Shown here in pieces: positions 9,037-17,062 of a stretch of DNA of 46,109 nucleotides. The stretch comes from Gemmatimonadota bacterium (GTDB lineage: Bacteria > Gemmatimonadota > Gemmatimonadetes > Palauibacterales > Palauibacteraceae). Below the pieces are notes generated by a model. That model did not search any database and was not told where the DNA came from. It saw only the letters and a list, made by a program, of their open reading frames with translations. Location of the stretch: NCBI GenBank assembly GCA_023554245.1, contig JAMJQL010000177.1, forward strand, positions 1 through 46,109. Reading direction: 5' to 3'. How positions within the stretch are numbered: position 1 is the first letter of the stretch; each line of letters opens with the position of its first letter. Both the position numbers and the translations under genes were made by a program.

Positions 9037-9734
9037 CCCTGGCGCTGGACACCAGCACATCGACCGGCAGCATAGCCCTCGGCGGGATTCCGACCTGGGC
9101 AGGGGAGAGCACGCTGGAAATGGCGCTTCCGGTGCAGGCCGTTCGCTCGGAATCGGTGCTTCCCGGGATCGACCGGCTCGTGAGCTCGGCGGGATGCCTG
9201 CCGACCGACATCTCGCGCGTCGTCGTCGCTTCCGGCCCCGGGTCCTTCACCGGAGTCCGAATCTCGGCTGCCCTGGCCAAGGGTATTCGGGCAGCCCTCG
9301 GGGCCGAGCTGCACGCCTGGTCGAGCCTGGCCGCGATCGCGGTCGGCTCGGGTGGCTCGGGTTCCGTCTGTGCCGCGATCGACGCACGACGGGGCCAGGT
9401 GTATGCGGCGGGATACGGGATCGCGAGGAATGGGGACGAGATCGTAGGCCTGGAACCGCTGTTCGGCCCGGTCGCAGAGCCGTTCGCGATAACGCTCGGC
9501 CGGCTTCGGCCCGCACGAACCTGGACGCTGGCCGCGGAGCTTCCCGAGAATCTCGAGCGTTCGGCGCGGAGTGCCGGGGTGCGGCGGCTCGAGCCCGAGG
9601 ATCGCGAGTCCACCGCCGTGGCACTGCTTCGGCTGACGGCGAGCTTCCCTGACGCGGGAAGGGTCGCGGATCCGACCACCTGGGAGCCCGACTACGTGCG
9701 GGCATCGTCCGCCGAGCGGGAAGCCTCGCGGTGA
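9030..9734 (+). CDS. tsaB: tRNA t6A biosynthesis protein TsaB
   Basis: TsaB (YeaZ) is the non-catalytic partner that dimerises with TsaD in t6A synthesis. It is 234 aa with the ASKHA-fold opening [16 protein letters not shown], then the conserved VVVASGPGSFTGVRI near residue 70 and IDARRGQVYAA. The TTG start at 9030 overlaps tsaE by seven bases; no upstream in-frame start fits better. The order tsaE-tsaB-rimI is a classic arrangement in many bacteria and supports all three calls. Confidence 0.94.
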   Translation: MLTLALDTSTSTGSIALGGIPTWAGESTLEMALPVQAVRSESVLPGIDRLVSSAGCLPTDISRVVVASGPGSFTGVRISAALAKGIRAALGAELHAWSSLAAIAVGSGGSGSVCAAIDARRGQVYAAGYGIARNGDEIVGLEPLFGPVAEPFAITLGRLRPARTWTLAAELPENLERSARSAGVRRLEPEDRESTAVALLRLTASFPDAGRVADPTTWEPDYVRASSAEREASR

Positions 9735-10231
9735 GAGGATCGACCCGGCCGATCACAATTCGCTCGATGAGACCGGCGGACCTGGCCGACGTCATGCGAA
9801 TCGAGCGGCAGTCGTTCACGATGCCCTGGCAGGAGACCACCTTCCGCGCGCTGATGCGGCGCCCGAGCGCCGCGCTGCTCACGGCCGTATCGTCCGTCAG
9901 GGACCCGGGCGGCGAATACGACGGGGGAGAGGTCGTCGGTTTCGCAGTTCTGTGGTTCGCCGCCGACGAAGCGGAGCTCGGGGACCTGGCCGTGGATCCC
10001 GATCGGCGGGGCCGGGGGATCGGCACCCGGCTCCTCGAAGGCTCGATCGAGTTGGCCCGGAACCGGGGGGCGCACACGCTCTACCTCGAGGTCCGCGAGA
10101 GCAACGCCGTCGCGCGGGCACTGTACCTGAAGCGGGGCTTTCAAGTCGTGGGCCGACGCCCGGGCTACTACAGCGAGCCGCGCGAAGATGCGTGCGTGAT
10201 GAGGCTCGACCTGCAGAATGACGCGCGTTGA
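9731..10231 (+). CDS. rimI: Ribosomal-protein-alanine N-acetyltransferase RimI
   Basis: GNAT-fold enzyme expected to acetylate the N-terminal alanine of ribosomal protein bS18. It is 166 aa. The acetyl-CoA loop is RRGRGIGTRLLE with the preceding strand LGDLAVDP; downstream are LEVRESNAVARALYLKRGF and RRPGYYSEPREDACVM, both typical of RimI. GTG 9731 overlaps tsaB by four bases. The N-terminus has about 10 extra residues before TIRSMRPADLADV. Its stop codon overlaps the -35 box of the predicted ssb promoter. Confidence 0.92.
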   Translation: MRGSTRPITIRSMRPADLADVMRIERQSFTMPWQETTFRALMRRPSAALLTAVSSVRDPGGEYDGGEVVGFAVLWFAADEAELGDLAVDPDRRGRGIGTRLLEGSIELARNRGAHTLYLEVRESNAVARALYLKRGFQVVGRRPGYYSEPREDACVMRLDLQNDAR

Positions 10232-10257
10232 CAGTGCTCCGAAACCGCGTCTAGGTT
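10228..10257 (+). promoter_or_regulatory. Candidate promoter for ssb
   Basis: Perfect TTGACA (10228-10233), 18-base spacer, TAGGTT followed by GA (10252-10257). The -35 overlaps the rimI stop codon, and the -10 lies about 98 bases before the ssb start. Confidence 0.45.
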
Positions 10258-10354
10258 GACTCTGGATGCCGGGCGAAGTGGCTGGTGGCCTTCACGGCGC
10301 GCGCCTGGCGTGTCGTGCGCAACTTGATTCGTCACATATGAATACGAGGATTTC

Positions 10355-10828
10355 ATGTCGCGTTCTTTGAACCGCGTACAGATCATCGGAAACCTGGGGG
10401 CCGACCCCGAGCTCCGTACGACGACCGGCGGCGCGAGAGTTGCCACACTTTCGGTGGCCACGAGTCGCCGTTGGACGGACAGGCAAGGTCAGCCGCAGGA
10501 GAAGACTGAGTGGCACCGGGTCATCTTCTGGGAGAAGCTCGCCGAGCTCGCAGAGCGGTACCTGAAGAAAGGGGACCGGGTCTACGTCGAGGGCTCGATC
10601 GAGTACCGGCAGTACGAGGACAGGGAAGGCCAGACCCGGTACATCACGGAGATTCGAGGGCGAGAGATAATCATGCTCGGTGGACGCGGCGAGGGAGCGG
10701 ATTTCGGATCTCCGACTGCCGGCTCGCGTGACACGGAGCATGGCAAGAGCCAGGGCGCCAAGGACGACTACGAGGAGTTCTCGAACGAGTCGCTGACGCC
10801 CGCGGGTGACGACGACCTGCCCTTCTGA
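10355..10828 (+). CDS. ssb: Single-stranded DNA-binding protein
   Basis: SSB protects and organises single-stranded DNA and recruits repair and replication proteins through its C-terminal tip. It is 157 aa. The OB fold covers about residues 1-110 (SLNRVQIIGNLGADPELR, EWHRVIFWEKLAELAERY, GDRVYVEGSIEYRQYED). A Gly/Ser/acidic linker follows, and the protein ends in DDDLPF, the classic partner-binding tip. The ATG at 10355 fits the conserved N-terminus. The LysM gene begins 10 bases after its stop and is probably co-transcribed. Confidence 0.96.
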   Translation: MSRSLNRVQIIGNLGADPELRTTTGGARVATLSVATSRRWTDRQGQPQEKTEWHRVIFWEKLAELAERYLKKGDRVYVEGSIEYRQYEDREGQTRYITEIRGREIIMLGGRGEGADFGSPTAGSRDTEHGKSQGAKDDYEEFSNESLTPAGDDDLPF

Positions 10829-10838
10829 GGAGCGGCGG

Positions 10839-11960
10839 ATGAACAGGATGGCACGCACGACGGCTCTCGTCGCCGGGGCGATGGTGCTGGCTCTCGGTGG
10901 AGTGCGGTCCGCAGGGGCCCAGGAGGCCGGGGATGCCTCTCGCACTCCCCACGAAGTTCGCCGGGGCGAGACGCTCTGGGAAATATCCGCACGCTATCTT
11001 CGCAACCCGTACCGCTGGCCCGACATCTACGAATTGAATCGCGATGTCGTGCAGGATCCTCACTGGATCTTCCCGGGCGAACGTCTTCGGATGCCGGGTG
11101 ATGCCGCCGCTGTCGTTTCGAGCCGCGGCTACGACGAAGCACGACCCGCAACCGGATACCGAACCGGCCGGCCGGCGCCGGCTACCGATCTGTCCGGCAC
11201 CGTGTTCGGCACCCGAAGTGATCAGCTGCTGTCTCTCTCATCGCTGCAGCTGGACGACGACGCGCGGCCCGCGGTAGTGAGCGTCAGCGACTTCTTCCAG
11301 GCCAGCCTCCTCGTCGATCCGTCCGAGTCCGGCCCGATGGGTCGCACGGTACGGGTAATCGAGGAGAATCCGCTCGACCTGAATCTCCCCCCTTCCGCGC
11401 GCTTGCACCAGGATGTCGTCGTGCACCTCGCGGGGATGCAGACGGCACCGGGCGATCTGCTCCAGTCGGTCCGGTGGGGCCGCGATATCAATCCGTTCGG
11501 CCAGGTGCTGGAATCGAAGGCACTGTTGCTGGTGACCCGCACGGATGCCGACAGCGCTCGTGCTCGCGTCGTCGATGTGTACGGCGACTACCGGGTGGGC
11601 GATCCGGTGACCCGGGCCGCCGACTTCTTCGTCGATCCGGAGCTCGAGCACGCCGAGTCGGGCGAGGTTCTCAACGGCAGGATTATCGCATTCGCGGTCG
11701 AGAATCAGACCGTTCTCGACCTGTACGACGAGGTCTTTCTGGACCTGGGCCTGCGAGCCGGCGTGAAGATCGGTGATGAATTCCTCGTCTTTTCGCACCT
11801 CGAGCCCTCGCCTGCTCTCGCGGAACCGGAGGACGCGCTGTGCGTACTTCGGATCGTTCGAGTGACCGGGAACACCTCTACGGCCGTCGTGCACAAGGTC
11901 CGGGATCCGGGCACGCGAGAGGGCAATCCGGTGCGTCTCTCGCGCCGACTCTCAGGCTGA
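10839..11960 (+). CDS. Exported LysM-domain protein
   Basis: A 373-aa secreted protein. The signal peptide (about residues 1-28) ends in AGAQ. One LysM domain lies at about residues 36-85 (RRGETLWEISARYL, RWPDIYELN, WIFPGERLRMP), so it should bind peptidoglycan glycan chains. The remaining 280 residues are mostly beta-like and unrecognised; they include repeated strands such as GRIIAFAVENQTVLDLYDEV and KIGDEFLVFSH, which resemble small barrel modules. No catalytic motif is seen. The ATG at 10839 has GAGGAG upstream. Position just after ssb suggests shared transcription and not a shared function. Confidence 0.82.
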   Translation: MNRMARTTALVAGAMVLALGGVRSAGAQEAGDASRTPHEVRRGETLWEISARYLRNPYRWPDIYELNRDVVQDPHWIFPGERLRMPGDAAAVVSSRGYDEARPATGYRTGRPAPATDLSGTVFGTRSDQLLSLSSLQLDDDARPAVVSVSDFFQASLLVDPSESGPMGRTVRVIEENPLDLNLPPSARLHQDVVVHLAGMQTAPGDLLQSVRWGRDINPFGQVLESKALLLVTRTDADSARARVVDVYGDYRVGDPVTRAADFFVDPELEHAESGEVLNGRIIAFAVENQTVLDLYDEVFLDLGLRAGVKIGDEFLVFSHLEPSPALAEPEDALCVLRIVRVTGNTSTAVVHKVRDPGTREGNPVRLSRRLSG

Positions 11961-12112
11961 AGAACGTCCTTTCCCCCTCCAACGGATCCCGGTAGCTTCG
12001 GATCGAAATCCCGGCCGCCGGGGTGAGTCGGGTCCACCGATCGGACCTTTCCCATGTTCGGCTTCGAGCCGTCTCAGCGGTACGAATCGTTTAACCAGGA
12101 CAGGAGTGCATC

Positions 12113-13063
12113 GTGAGCGGATCTCCGCGGGTCCTCGTCACCGGGGGAGCCGGATTCATCGGGTCCCACGTCTGCCAGACCTACAGGGACGCGGGTTGGG
12201 AAGTTACGGCTCTCGACGACCTCAGCACGGGTCGCCGGTCGAATCTCCCCGACGGCGTGGTGCTGGTCGAGGAGGACATTCGATCGGAAGCCGCCGCCGA
12301 CCTCGTCCGGGGCGGCCGCTTCGATCTGGTCAATCACCATGCCGCGCAGATCGACGTCCGAGTCTCGGTCGCCCGGCCGAGACACGACGCCTCGATCAAC
12401 ATCGATGGACTGCTCAACCTGCTCGAAGCCGCCCGGGACGGGCAGGTGCCTCGATTCCTGTTCGTCTCGTCTGGAGGAGCGATCTACGGCGAGTCCGGAG
12501 AGATCCCCTCTCCGGAAGCGACCCTCAAGGCGCCGCTGTCGGGATACGGGGTGAGCAAGCTGTCCGGGGAGCACTACCTGTTCACTTTCCGGAAGCTGTT
12601 CGGAATGGAGGGCGCCTCGCTCCGGTATTCGAACGTATACGGCCCGCGGCAGGATCCGAACGGTGAAGCGGGGGTAGTTGCCGTCTTCAGCAGCCGACTT
12701 CTCGAGGGGGAGCCTCTGACCATCTACGGCGACGGAATGCAGACTCGTGATTACGTCTATGCCGGCGACGTGGCCCGGGCGAATCTGCTGCTCACCACCA
12801 CGCCGCTTCCCGATCCGGTGTCAGTGGACGATGTCGCCTTCAACGTGGCGACGGGAGAGGAGACTTCGGTCGTGAAGCTCGCCGAGACGCTCTTGAAGGC
12901 GGCCGGGAGGGACGTGGAGTTGCAGCATGCCCCACCCCGTAAAGGCGAGGTCCTGCGCAGCTGTCTGCGGACCGAGAAACTGCGGGCCCTCGGTTGGGCT
13001 CCCGAGGTCTCGCTGGAGCAGGGGCTCGGCAACACCTACCAGCACATCGCGCAAGAGATCTGA
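12113..13063 (+). CDS. NAD-dependent sugar-nucleotide epimerase/dehydratase
   Basis: Extended short-chain dehydrogenase of the UDP-glucose 4-epimerase group, probably interconverting nucleotide sugars for LPS or polysaccharide. It is 316 aa. The NAD-binding loop TGGAGFIGSHV starts near residue 10. The catalytic set is present: SSGGAIYGE followed by YGVSKLSGEHY (Tyr-x3-Lys). Later are SLRYSNVYGPRQDP and GDGMQTRDYVYAGDVARA, both typical of GalE-like enzymes. Substrate cannot be fixed from sequence. GTG 12113 has CAGGAG upstream. The 152 bases before it show no convincing promoter. Twelve bases later tolQ begins. Confidence 0.9.
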   Translation: MSGSPRVLVTGGAGFIGSHVCQTYRDAGWEVTALDDLSTGRRSNLPDGVVLVEEDIRSEAAADLVRGGRFDLVNHHAAQIDVRVSVARPRHDASINIDGLLNLLEAARDGQVPRFLFVSSGGAIYGESGEIPSPEATLKAPLSGYGVSKLSGEHYLFTFRKLFGMEGASLRYSNVYGPRQDPNGEAGVVAVFSSRLLEGEPLTIYGDGMQTRDYVYAGDVARANLLLTTTPLPDPVSVDDVAFNVATGEETSVVKLAETLLKAAGRDVELQHAPPRKGEVLRSCLRTEKLRALGWAPEVSLEQGLGNTYQHIAQEI

Positions 13064-13074
13064 GGAATCACTCG

Positions 13075-13806
13075 ATGGGGCCATTCGCCTATTCCTTGAC
13101 CATGCAGGCCGGGCAGCCGATCGCCGCACGTCCGTGGGACCTGGTTCTCGGCGCCACGCCGATGACCAAGATCATTCTCATCGTCCTGGCCGCGTTCTCG
13201 GTAATCTCGTGGGTACTGATCTTCTGGAAGTGGTCCGAGTTCCGCCGCCTGCGCGCCACTGGCGACGAGTTCGTCGAAGCGATGCAGGATGCGGCGGGGC
13301 TTCGCGAGGTATACCAGACCCTCACGCGGCTGCCCGAGTCTCCGTACACCCGGGTCTTCCGCCGGGGCGTGAATTTCTTCACGGAACTCAGGCCTACGGC
13401 GCTCAGGGATGAGGTGCACACCGGTCCCGGTCTGACGCCTGCCCAGCTGGAAGCGCTGAGGCTGGTTCTCGAGAAGGAGCTGTCGGAGGAGCGCGACGAC
13501 ATGGCCCATGGTCTCACCTGGCTGGCGATCATCGGATCGGTGTCTCCTCTGATGGGGCTGCTCGGAACCGTCGTCGGCGTGATGAACTCCTTCATCGGCA
13601 TCACGAGCCAGGGAAGCGCCAACATCGCTGCCGTCGCGCCCGGCATTGCAGAGGCCCTGGTGACGACTGTGGTCGGACTCGCCGTCGCCATCCCGGCGGT
13701 GATCGCCTACAACCACTTCGCCGGCAAGCTGGGTCTGTTCACGGGTGAGCTCGAAGGATTCGCGGCCGAGTTCATCGGCACGCTGGCCCGCGAGGGCCGC
13801 GTATGA
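13075..13806 (+). CDS. tolQ: TolQ, inner-membrane proton-channel subunit (MotA/TolQ/ExbB family)
   Basis: TolQ forms with TolR the proton-driven motor of the Tol-Pal envelope-constriction system. It is 243 aa with three predicted membrane helices: about 25-50 (KIILIVLAAFSVISWVLIFW), about 145-165 (WLAIIGSVSPLMGLLGTVVG) and about 185-210 (GIAEALVTTVVGLAVAIPAV). The conserved GLLGTVVGVMNSF and EALVTTVVGLAVAIPAVIAYN motifs are intact. ATG 13075 has TGAGGA upstream, and an in-frame upstream extension overlaps the epimerase gene and is not conserved. The call TolQ rather than ExbB follows from the tolRAB-pal genes downstream. Confidence 0.95.
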   Translation: MGPFAYSLTMQAGQPIAARPWDLVLGATPMTKIILIVLAAFSVISWVLIFWKWSEFRRLRATGDEFVEAMQDAAGLREVYQTLTRLPESPYTRVFRRGVNFFTELRPTALRDEVHTGPGLTPAQLEALRLVLEKELSEERDDMAHGLTWLAIIGSVSPLMGLLGTVVGVMNSFIGITSQGSANIAAVAPGIAEALVTTVVGLAVAIPAVIAYNHFAGKLGLFTGELEGFAAEFIGTLAREGRV

Positions 13807-14228
13807 TCGGACGGGCGTCCCGGAACGATGGACACGGCGGTCTGCCTGTCCGGGCGGAAATCAACGTGACGAGCCTGGTGGACGTCGCCTTCACCTTGCT
13901 CGTGATCTTTATGATCACGGCGCCGATCCTCCAGGGAGGGGTCGAGGTGACGATTCCGAAAGCGCCTGCCGCACCGTTGCAGGTGAGCGAGGGTGTCGTG
14001 ATCTCGATCGATGAGGAAGGCACGATCTACATCGAGGACGATGCGGTTACCCGCGAAGAGTTCGACGCGACGATCGGCGTGCTCGTGGAACGACGCGGGG
14101 CGGAGACGGTCTACGTGAAGGGCGATCGGGATGTGCCCTACGGAGCGGTCCTGTGGGTGATCGGTACCCTCAAGGAAGCGGAAATCGAAGCGGTAAGCCT
14201 CGTGGCGGAGCCGGAAACGGATCGCTGA
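13803..14228 (+). CDS. tolR: TolR, ExbD/TolR family motor subunit
   Basis: TolR couples proton flow through TolQ to work on TolA and peptidoglycan. It is 141 aa. A short cytosolic start (RAEINVTSLVDVAFTLLVIF) leads into one membrane helix at about residues 22-42 carrying the conserved Asp of the family (SLVDVAF). The periplasmic domain follows, with the usual VYVKGDRDVPYGAVLWVIG and a C-terminal amphipathic part. The ATG overlaps the tolQ stop (ATGA). All expected features are present. Confidence 0.95.
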   Translation: MIGRASRNDGHGGLPVRAEINVTSLVDVAFTLLVIFMITAPILQGGVEVTIPKAPAAPLQVSEGVVISIDEEGTIYIEDDAVTREEFDATIGVLVERRGAETVYVKGDRDVPYGAVLWVIGTLKEAEIEAVSLVAEPETDR

Positions 14229-14229
14229 G

Positions 14230-14892
14230 GTGCGTGAAGCGAGGCATCGACCCCCGGCCGGAGCGTTGCTCGCTTCGACGATCCTCCACCTGATCGCCGG
14301 CATCGCTCTGGTCATCGGCACGGCGACCATGAGGCCGAGGACGCTTCCCGCCCAGACCTACCGCGTGAGGCTGGTCGCCGCGGCCGATGAATCGGCGCCC
14401 GAGCGGTTGACGCCCCAGCCGGCCCGGCCGGCCGAGGAAGAGAATCGTCCACCTCCGCCTCAACCTACCGAGCAGCCTGTACCGCAGACCGAGCTTCCCA
14501 CGGTGGTGGAGGAGATTCCTCCACCGGTGGAGGAGACCCGGGAGCCGGCGCGCGCTACGGAAGAAGGTGACGAGGCGATCAACGTCCAGCTGGAGGGCGC
14601 GGCGTTCGTGGATCCCTCCTACCTGCAGAACATCATTCGGCAGGTCAACAGGTACTGGAGGCCACCCGCCGGGGGGAGGCATCTGAGGGCGGAAGTGGTA
14701 TTCGTGATCTCCAGTGACGGATCGGTGGGCGAGATCGAGATGCTCACGCGGTCCGGCGATATGAGCTTCGATCTCGAGGCACGCGGAGCGATCGAAGCGG
14801 CGGGTCGAGCACGGGCATTCGGTCCGCTGCCCGAAGCATGGCCGCGCGATCGCCTGCGGATCTCGTTCTTCTTCGACCCGACGACCAGATGA
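14230..14892 (+). CDS. tolA: TolA/TonB-like periplasm-spanning protein
   Basis: Links the TolQR motor to TolB-Pal at the outer membrane. It is 220 aa, about half the E. coli TolA length. One membrane helix lies at about residues 13-32 (LLASTILHLIAGIALVIG). A Pro/Glu-rich linker (about 55-110, with PPPPQPTEQPVPQTELP) replaces the long helical domain of proteobacterial TolA. The C-terminal domain (about 125-218) is TolA/TonB-like: YLQNIIRQVNRYWRPP, AEVVFVISSDGSVGEIE, FDLEARGAIEAAGRA. It begins one base after tolR and its stop overlaps tolB. By sequence alone a TonB role is possible; the gene order favours TolA. Confidence 0.88.
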   Translation: MREARHRPPAGALLASTILHLIAGIALVIGTATMRPRTLPAQTYRVRLVAAADESAPERLTPQPARPAEEENRPPPPQPTEQPVPQTELPTVVEEIPPPVEETREPARATEEGDEAINVQLEGAAFVDPSYLQNIIRQVNRYWRPPAGGRHLRAEVVFVISSDGSVGEIEMLTRSGDMSFDLEARGAIEAAGRARAFGPLPEAWPRDRLRISFFFDPTTR

Positions 14893-16229
14893 AGGCATTG
14901 ATGACAAGCAAGAGCATCCGACTCACCGCACTGTTCCTCGCCGTGGCCGCGACCGGCCCGATCAGCGCACCGGTAGCCGCGCAGGAGCCGGGGGACGTGA
15001 GGATCGGGATTACCTACACGCCTGGCTATCTGCCCGGCCTGGTTCTCACCCCGGTCGAGAGCGGGGAGGGCCTCGAGCAGGTCGCACGTGATGCCGACGC
15101 GATACTGCGCCAGGACCTGGACTTCAGCGATCGGTTCGAGATGATCGATATCCCCGGTGATTTCCGGGCCGGTGACGCCGTCAATTACGGCCTGTGGAAT
15201 CAGCTCGGGGCGGTCTGGCTCGTCGCCAGCCAGGTGTCGGGCAGTTCCGCCGCCCCGGTGCTCAGGGTCAGTCTTCACGATGTCGTGTTCGGTGAGCTCA
15301 AGGAGGTGCGGGCGTTCAGTCTGCCCGCCGTCGGATCGGCGGACTTCCGCATGGCGGTGCACAGGGTCTCGGACCAGGTGGTCCTGTGGGCGACGGGCGA
15401 GCCGGGAATCGCCGCGACCCGGATCGTCTTCCGCCGGAAAGGCGCCGAAGGCGCTTCCGACGTCTGGATCATTGATTCGGACGGCAACGGACTTCGGCGA
15501 CTCACGAGCGACGAGTCGATCGTCTACTCGCCCGACCTCTCACCGGATGGATCGCACCTGCTGTACGTCTCGTACGTCAGCGGCGGCCCGGTCGCGTACG
15601 AGAAGAACCTGGCCACGGGAGCGGTACAGACGGTCTCGGCCGAAGAGGGTCTCAACGTAACACCCGTCTACTCTCCGGACGGAAACCACATCCTGTACGC
15701 CCGGACGGAGGGGGACCACACGGAACTCTTCGAGCTGCAGCGGAATCCGATATGCTGCGGACGCCGGGTGACCTATACGAGCGTCGGTGAGACGCTGAAT
15801 GGGGGCTATTCGCCCGACGGCCGGCAGCTCGTGATGACCTCCTCTCCGCTCGGGCTGCCCCACATATACGTGATTCCGAGACAGGGAAGGGGGGAGCCTC
15901 GCATTCTCAGTCGCTACGTGTACGGCGAGAGAGGCTATGCGACATCGCCCGACTGGTCGCCGCGCGGAGACCGTATCGCGTACCAGGCGTGGATCGAGAG
16001 TTCCTTCCAGGTCGTAACGGTGTCCCCGGACGGTTCAGATCGGCGGGTCCTGACCTCGCGTGGCAGCAACGAGGACCCCAGCTGGGCGCCGGACGGCAGA
16101 CACCTCGTATTCGCCTCCACGGGACGCAGTGGCTCGGCAATGCTCATCCTCGATACGGTCACCGGCAGAGTCCGGAATCTGACCTCGGGGAGGATTGACC
16201 AGCTGCCTTCGTGGTCGGGCGCTCTGTGA
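14889..16229 (+). CDS. tolB: TolB, periplasmic beta-propeller of the Tol-Pal system
   Basis: TolB binds Pal in the outer membrane and is displaced by TolA. It is 446 aa with a signal peptide (about residues 1-35, ending VAAQ). The N-terminal alpha/beta domain spans about 35-190. The C-terminal six-bladed propeller is marked by repeated strands with SPDG turns: DLSPDGSHLLYVS, VYSPDGNHILYAR, GYSPDGRQLVMTS, DWSPRGDRIAYQ and SWAPDGRHLVFAS. The ATG at 14889 overlaps the tolA stop (ATGA); ATG 14901 is a possible shorter start. A separate promoter and 158 bases lie between tolB and pal. Confidence 0.95.
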   Translation: MKALMTSKSIRLTALFLAVAATGPISAPVAAQEPGDVRIGITYTPGYLPGLVLTPVESGEGLEQVARDADAILRQDLDFSDRFEMIDIPGDFRAGDAVNYGLWNQLGAVWLVASQVSGSSAAPVLRVSLHDVVFGELKEVRAFSLPAVGSADFRMAVHRVSDQVVLWATGEPGIAATRIVFRRKGAEGASDVWIIDSDGNGLRRLTSDESIVYSPDLSPDGSHLLYVSYVSGGPVAYEKNLATGAVQTVSAEEGLNVTPVYSPDGNHILYARTEGDHTELFELQRNPICCGRRVTYTSVGETLNGGYSPDGRQLVMTSSPLGLPHIYVIPRQGRGEPRILSRYVYGERGYATSPDWSPRGDRIAYQAWIESSFQVVTVSPDGSDRRVLTSRGSNEDPSWAPDGRHLVFASTGRSGSAMLILDTVTGRVRNLTSGRIDQLPSWSGAL

Positions 16230-16255
16230 CGGTGCATCCGGGTGGTTTCAACCGC

Positions 16256-16284
16256 TTGGCAACCATATCGACGCCTCGTATGAT
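16256..16284 (+). promoter_or_regulatory. Candidate internal promoter for pal-cpoB
   Basis: TTGGCA (16256-16261), 17-base spacer, TATGAT (16279-16284). This is the closest match to the sigma-70 consensus in the window. It sits in the 158-base gap between tolB and pal, and would let the abundant lipoprotein Pal be made in excess over TolQRAB. Confidence 0.5.
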
Positions 16285-16387
16285 ACAGCGGGTGCGCGCC
16301 GTTCAGACGGCGATCGGCGAGCGGGACGGCGGGGTGCGTCCCCGTTCTGCGCTTCCGCTCATCATTCTCGCGTCAAGGAGTACGTCC

Positions 16388-17062
16388 ATGCGTTTCAAGG
16401 TCGGTTTTGCAGCCCTGATCGCCGTTACGGCCATGGGGCTGTCCGCCTGCGGCGGCAAGGAGCCACCTCCGCCGCCTCCGGTAGTCGACGAGACGACGGC
16501 CGCAATGCCCGACGCCGACAGCGTGGCTGCCGCCGAGCTGGCCCGGATGGAAGCTGCGGCCTCGCAGATATGCGCCGACGCCCGTACGGCCATTGCCAAC
16601 GGAGATTACGACCGGGCGCGCCGCCTGCTCGAGCAGGTCCAGCGAGATTATCCGGGCACCGAGTGCGCCAACTCGGCCGGAATGCTGGCTGAGGGCGTAG
16701 AGGCGGTGATGGTGATCCGCGAGCGAATCCACTTCGAGTTCGACAGGTCCCGGATCACCGACGAGGCGGCTGCCGTTCTACAGCGCAAGGCGGATGTCCT
16801 CCGCAACTACCCGAATCTCTCGGTCACCATCGAGGGACATGCGGACGAGCGCGGCTCGCTGGAGTACAACCAGGCTCTCGGGCAGCGAAGGGCCGAATCG
16901 GCCCGCAGCTACCTGGTGAACCTGGGTCTGTCGGCCGGGATGTTCCGCACGGTCAGCTTCGGCGAAGAGCGACCGATCGCGCAGGGATCGAACGAATCGG
17001 CCTGGGCCGAGAATCGGCGTGACGAGTTCGTCCTGCCGAATACCGCTGCGCTGCTGCAGTGA
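16388..17062 (+). CDS. pal: Peptidoglycan-associated lipoprotein Pal
   Basis: Outer-membrane lipoprotein that holds peptidoglycan and binds TolB. It is 224 aa, about 50 longer than typical Pal. The lipobox LSAC places the lipidated Cys at residue 21. A Pro-rich stretch is followed by an added helical section (about 46-110) that resembles one TPR unit (AIANGDYDRARRLLEQV) and carries two cysteines (62 and 93). The OmpA-like domain starts near residue 113 (IHFEFDRSRIT) and has TIEGHADERGSLEYNQALG with the conserved Asp and Arg for binding diaminopimelate. ATG 16388 has AAGGAG nine bases upstream. Its stop overlaps cpoB. Confidence 0.95.
   Translation: MRFKVGFAALIAVTAMGLSACGGKEPPPPPPVVDETTAAMPDADSVAAAELARMEAAASQICADARTAIANGDYDRARRLLEQVQRDYPGTECANSAGMLAEGVEAVMVIRERIHFEFDRSRITDEAAAVLQRKADVLRNYPNLSVTIEGHADERGSLEYNQALGQRRAESARSYLVNLGLSAGMFRTVSFGEERPIAQGSNESAWAENRRDEFVLPNTAALLQ

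Noticed and set aside
11993-11998. TAGCTT before the epimerase as a TAnnTT -10 box
   Set aside because: No TTG-like -35 lies 16-19 bases upstream, and it is more than 110 bases from the start codon.
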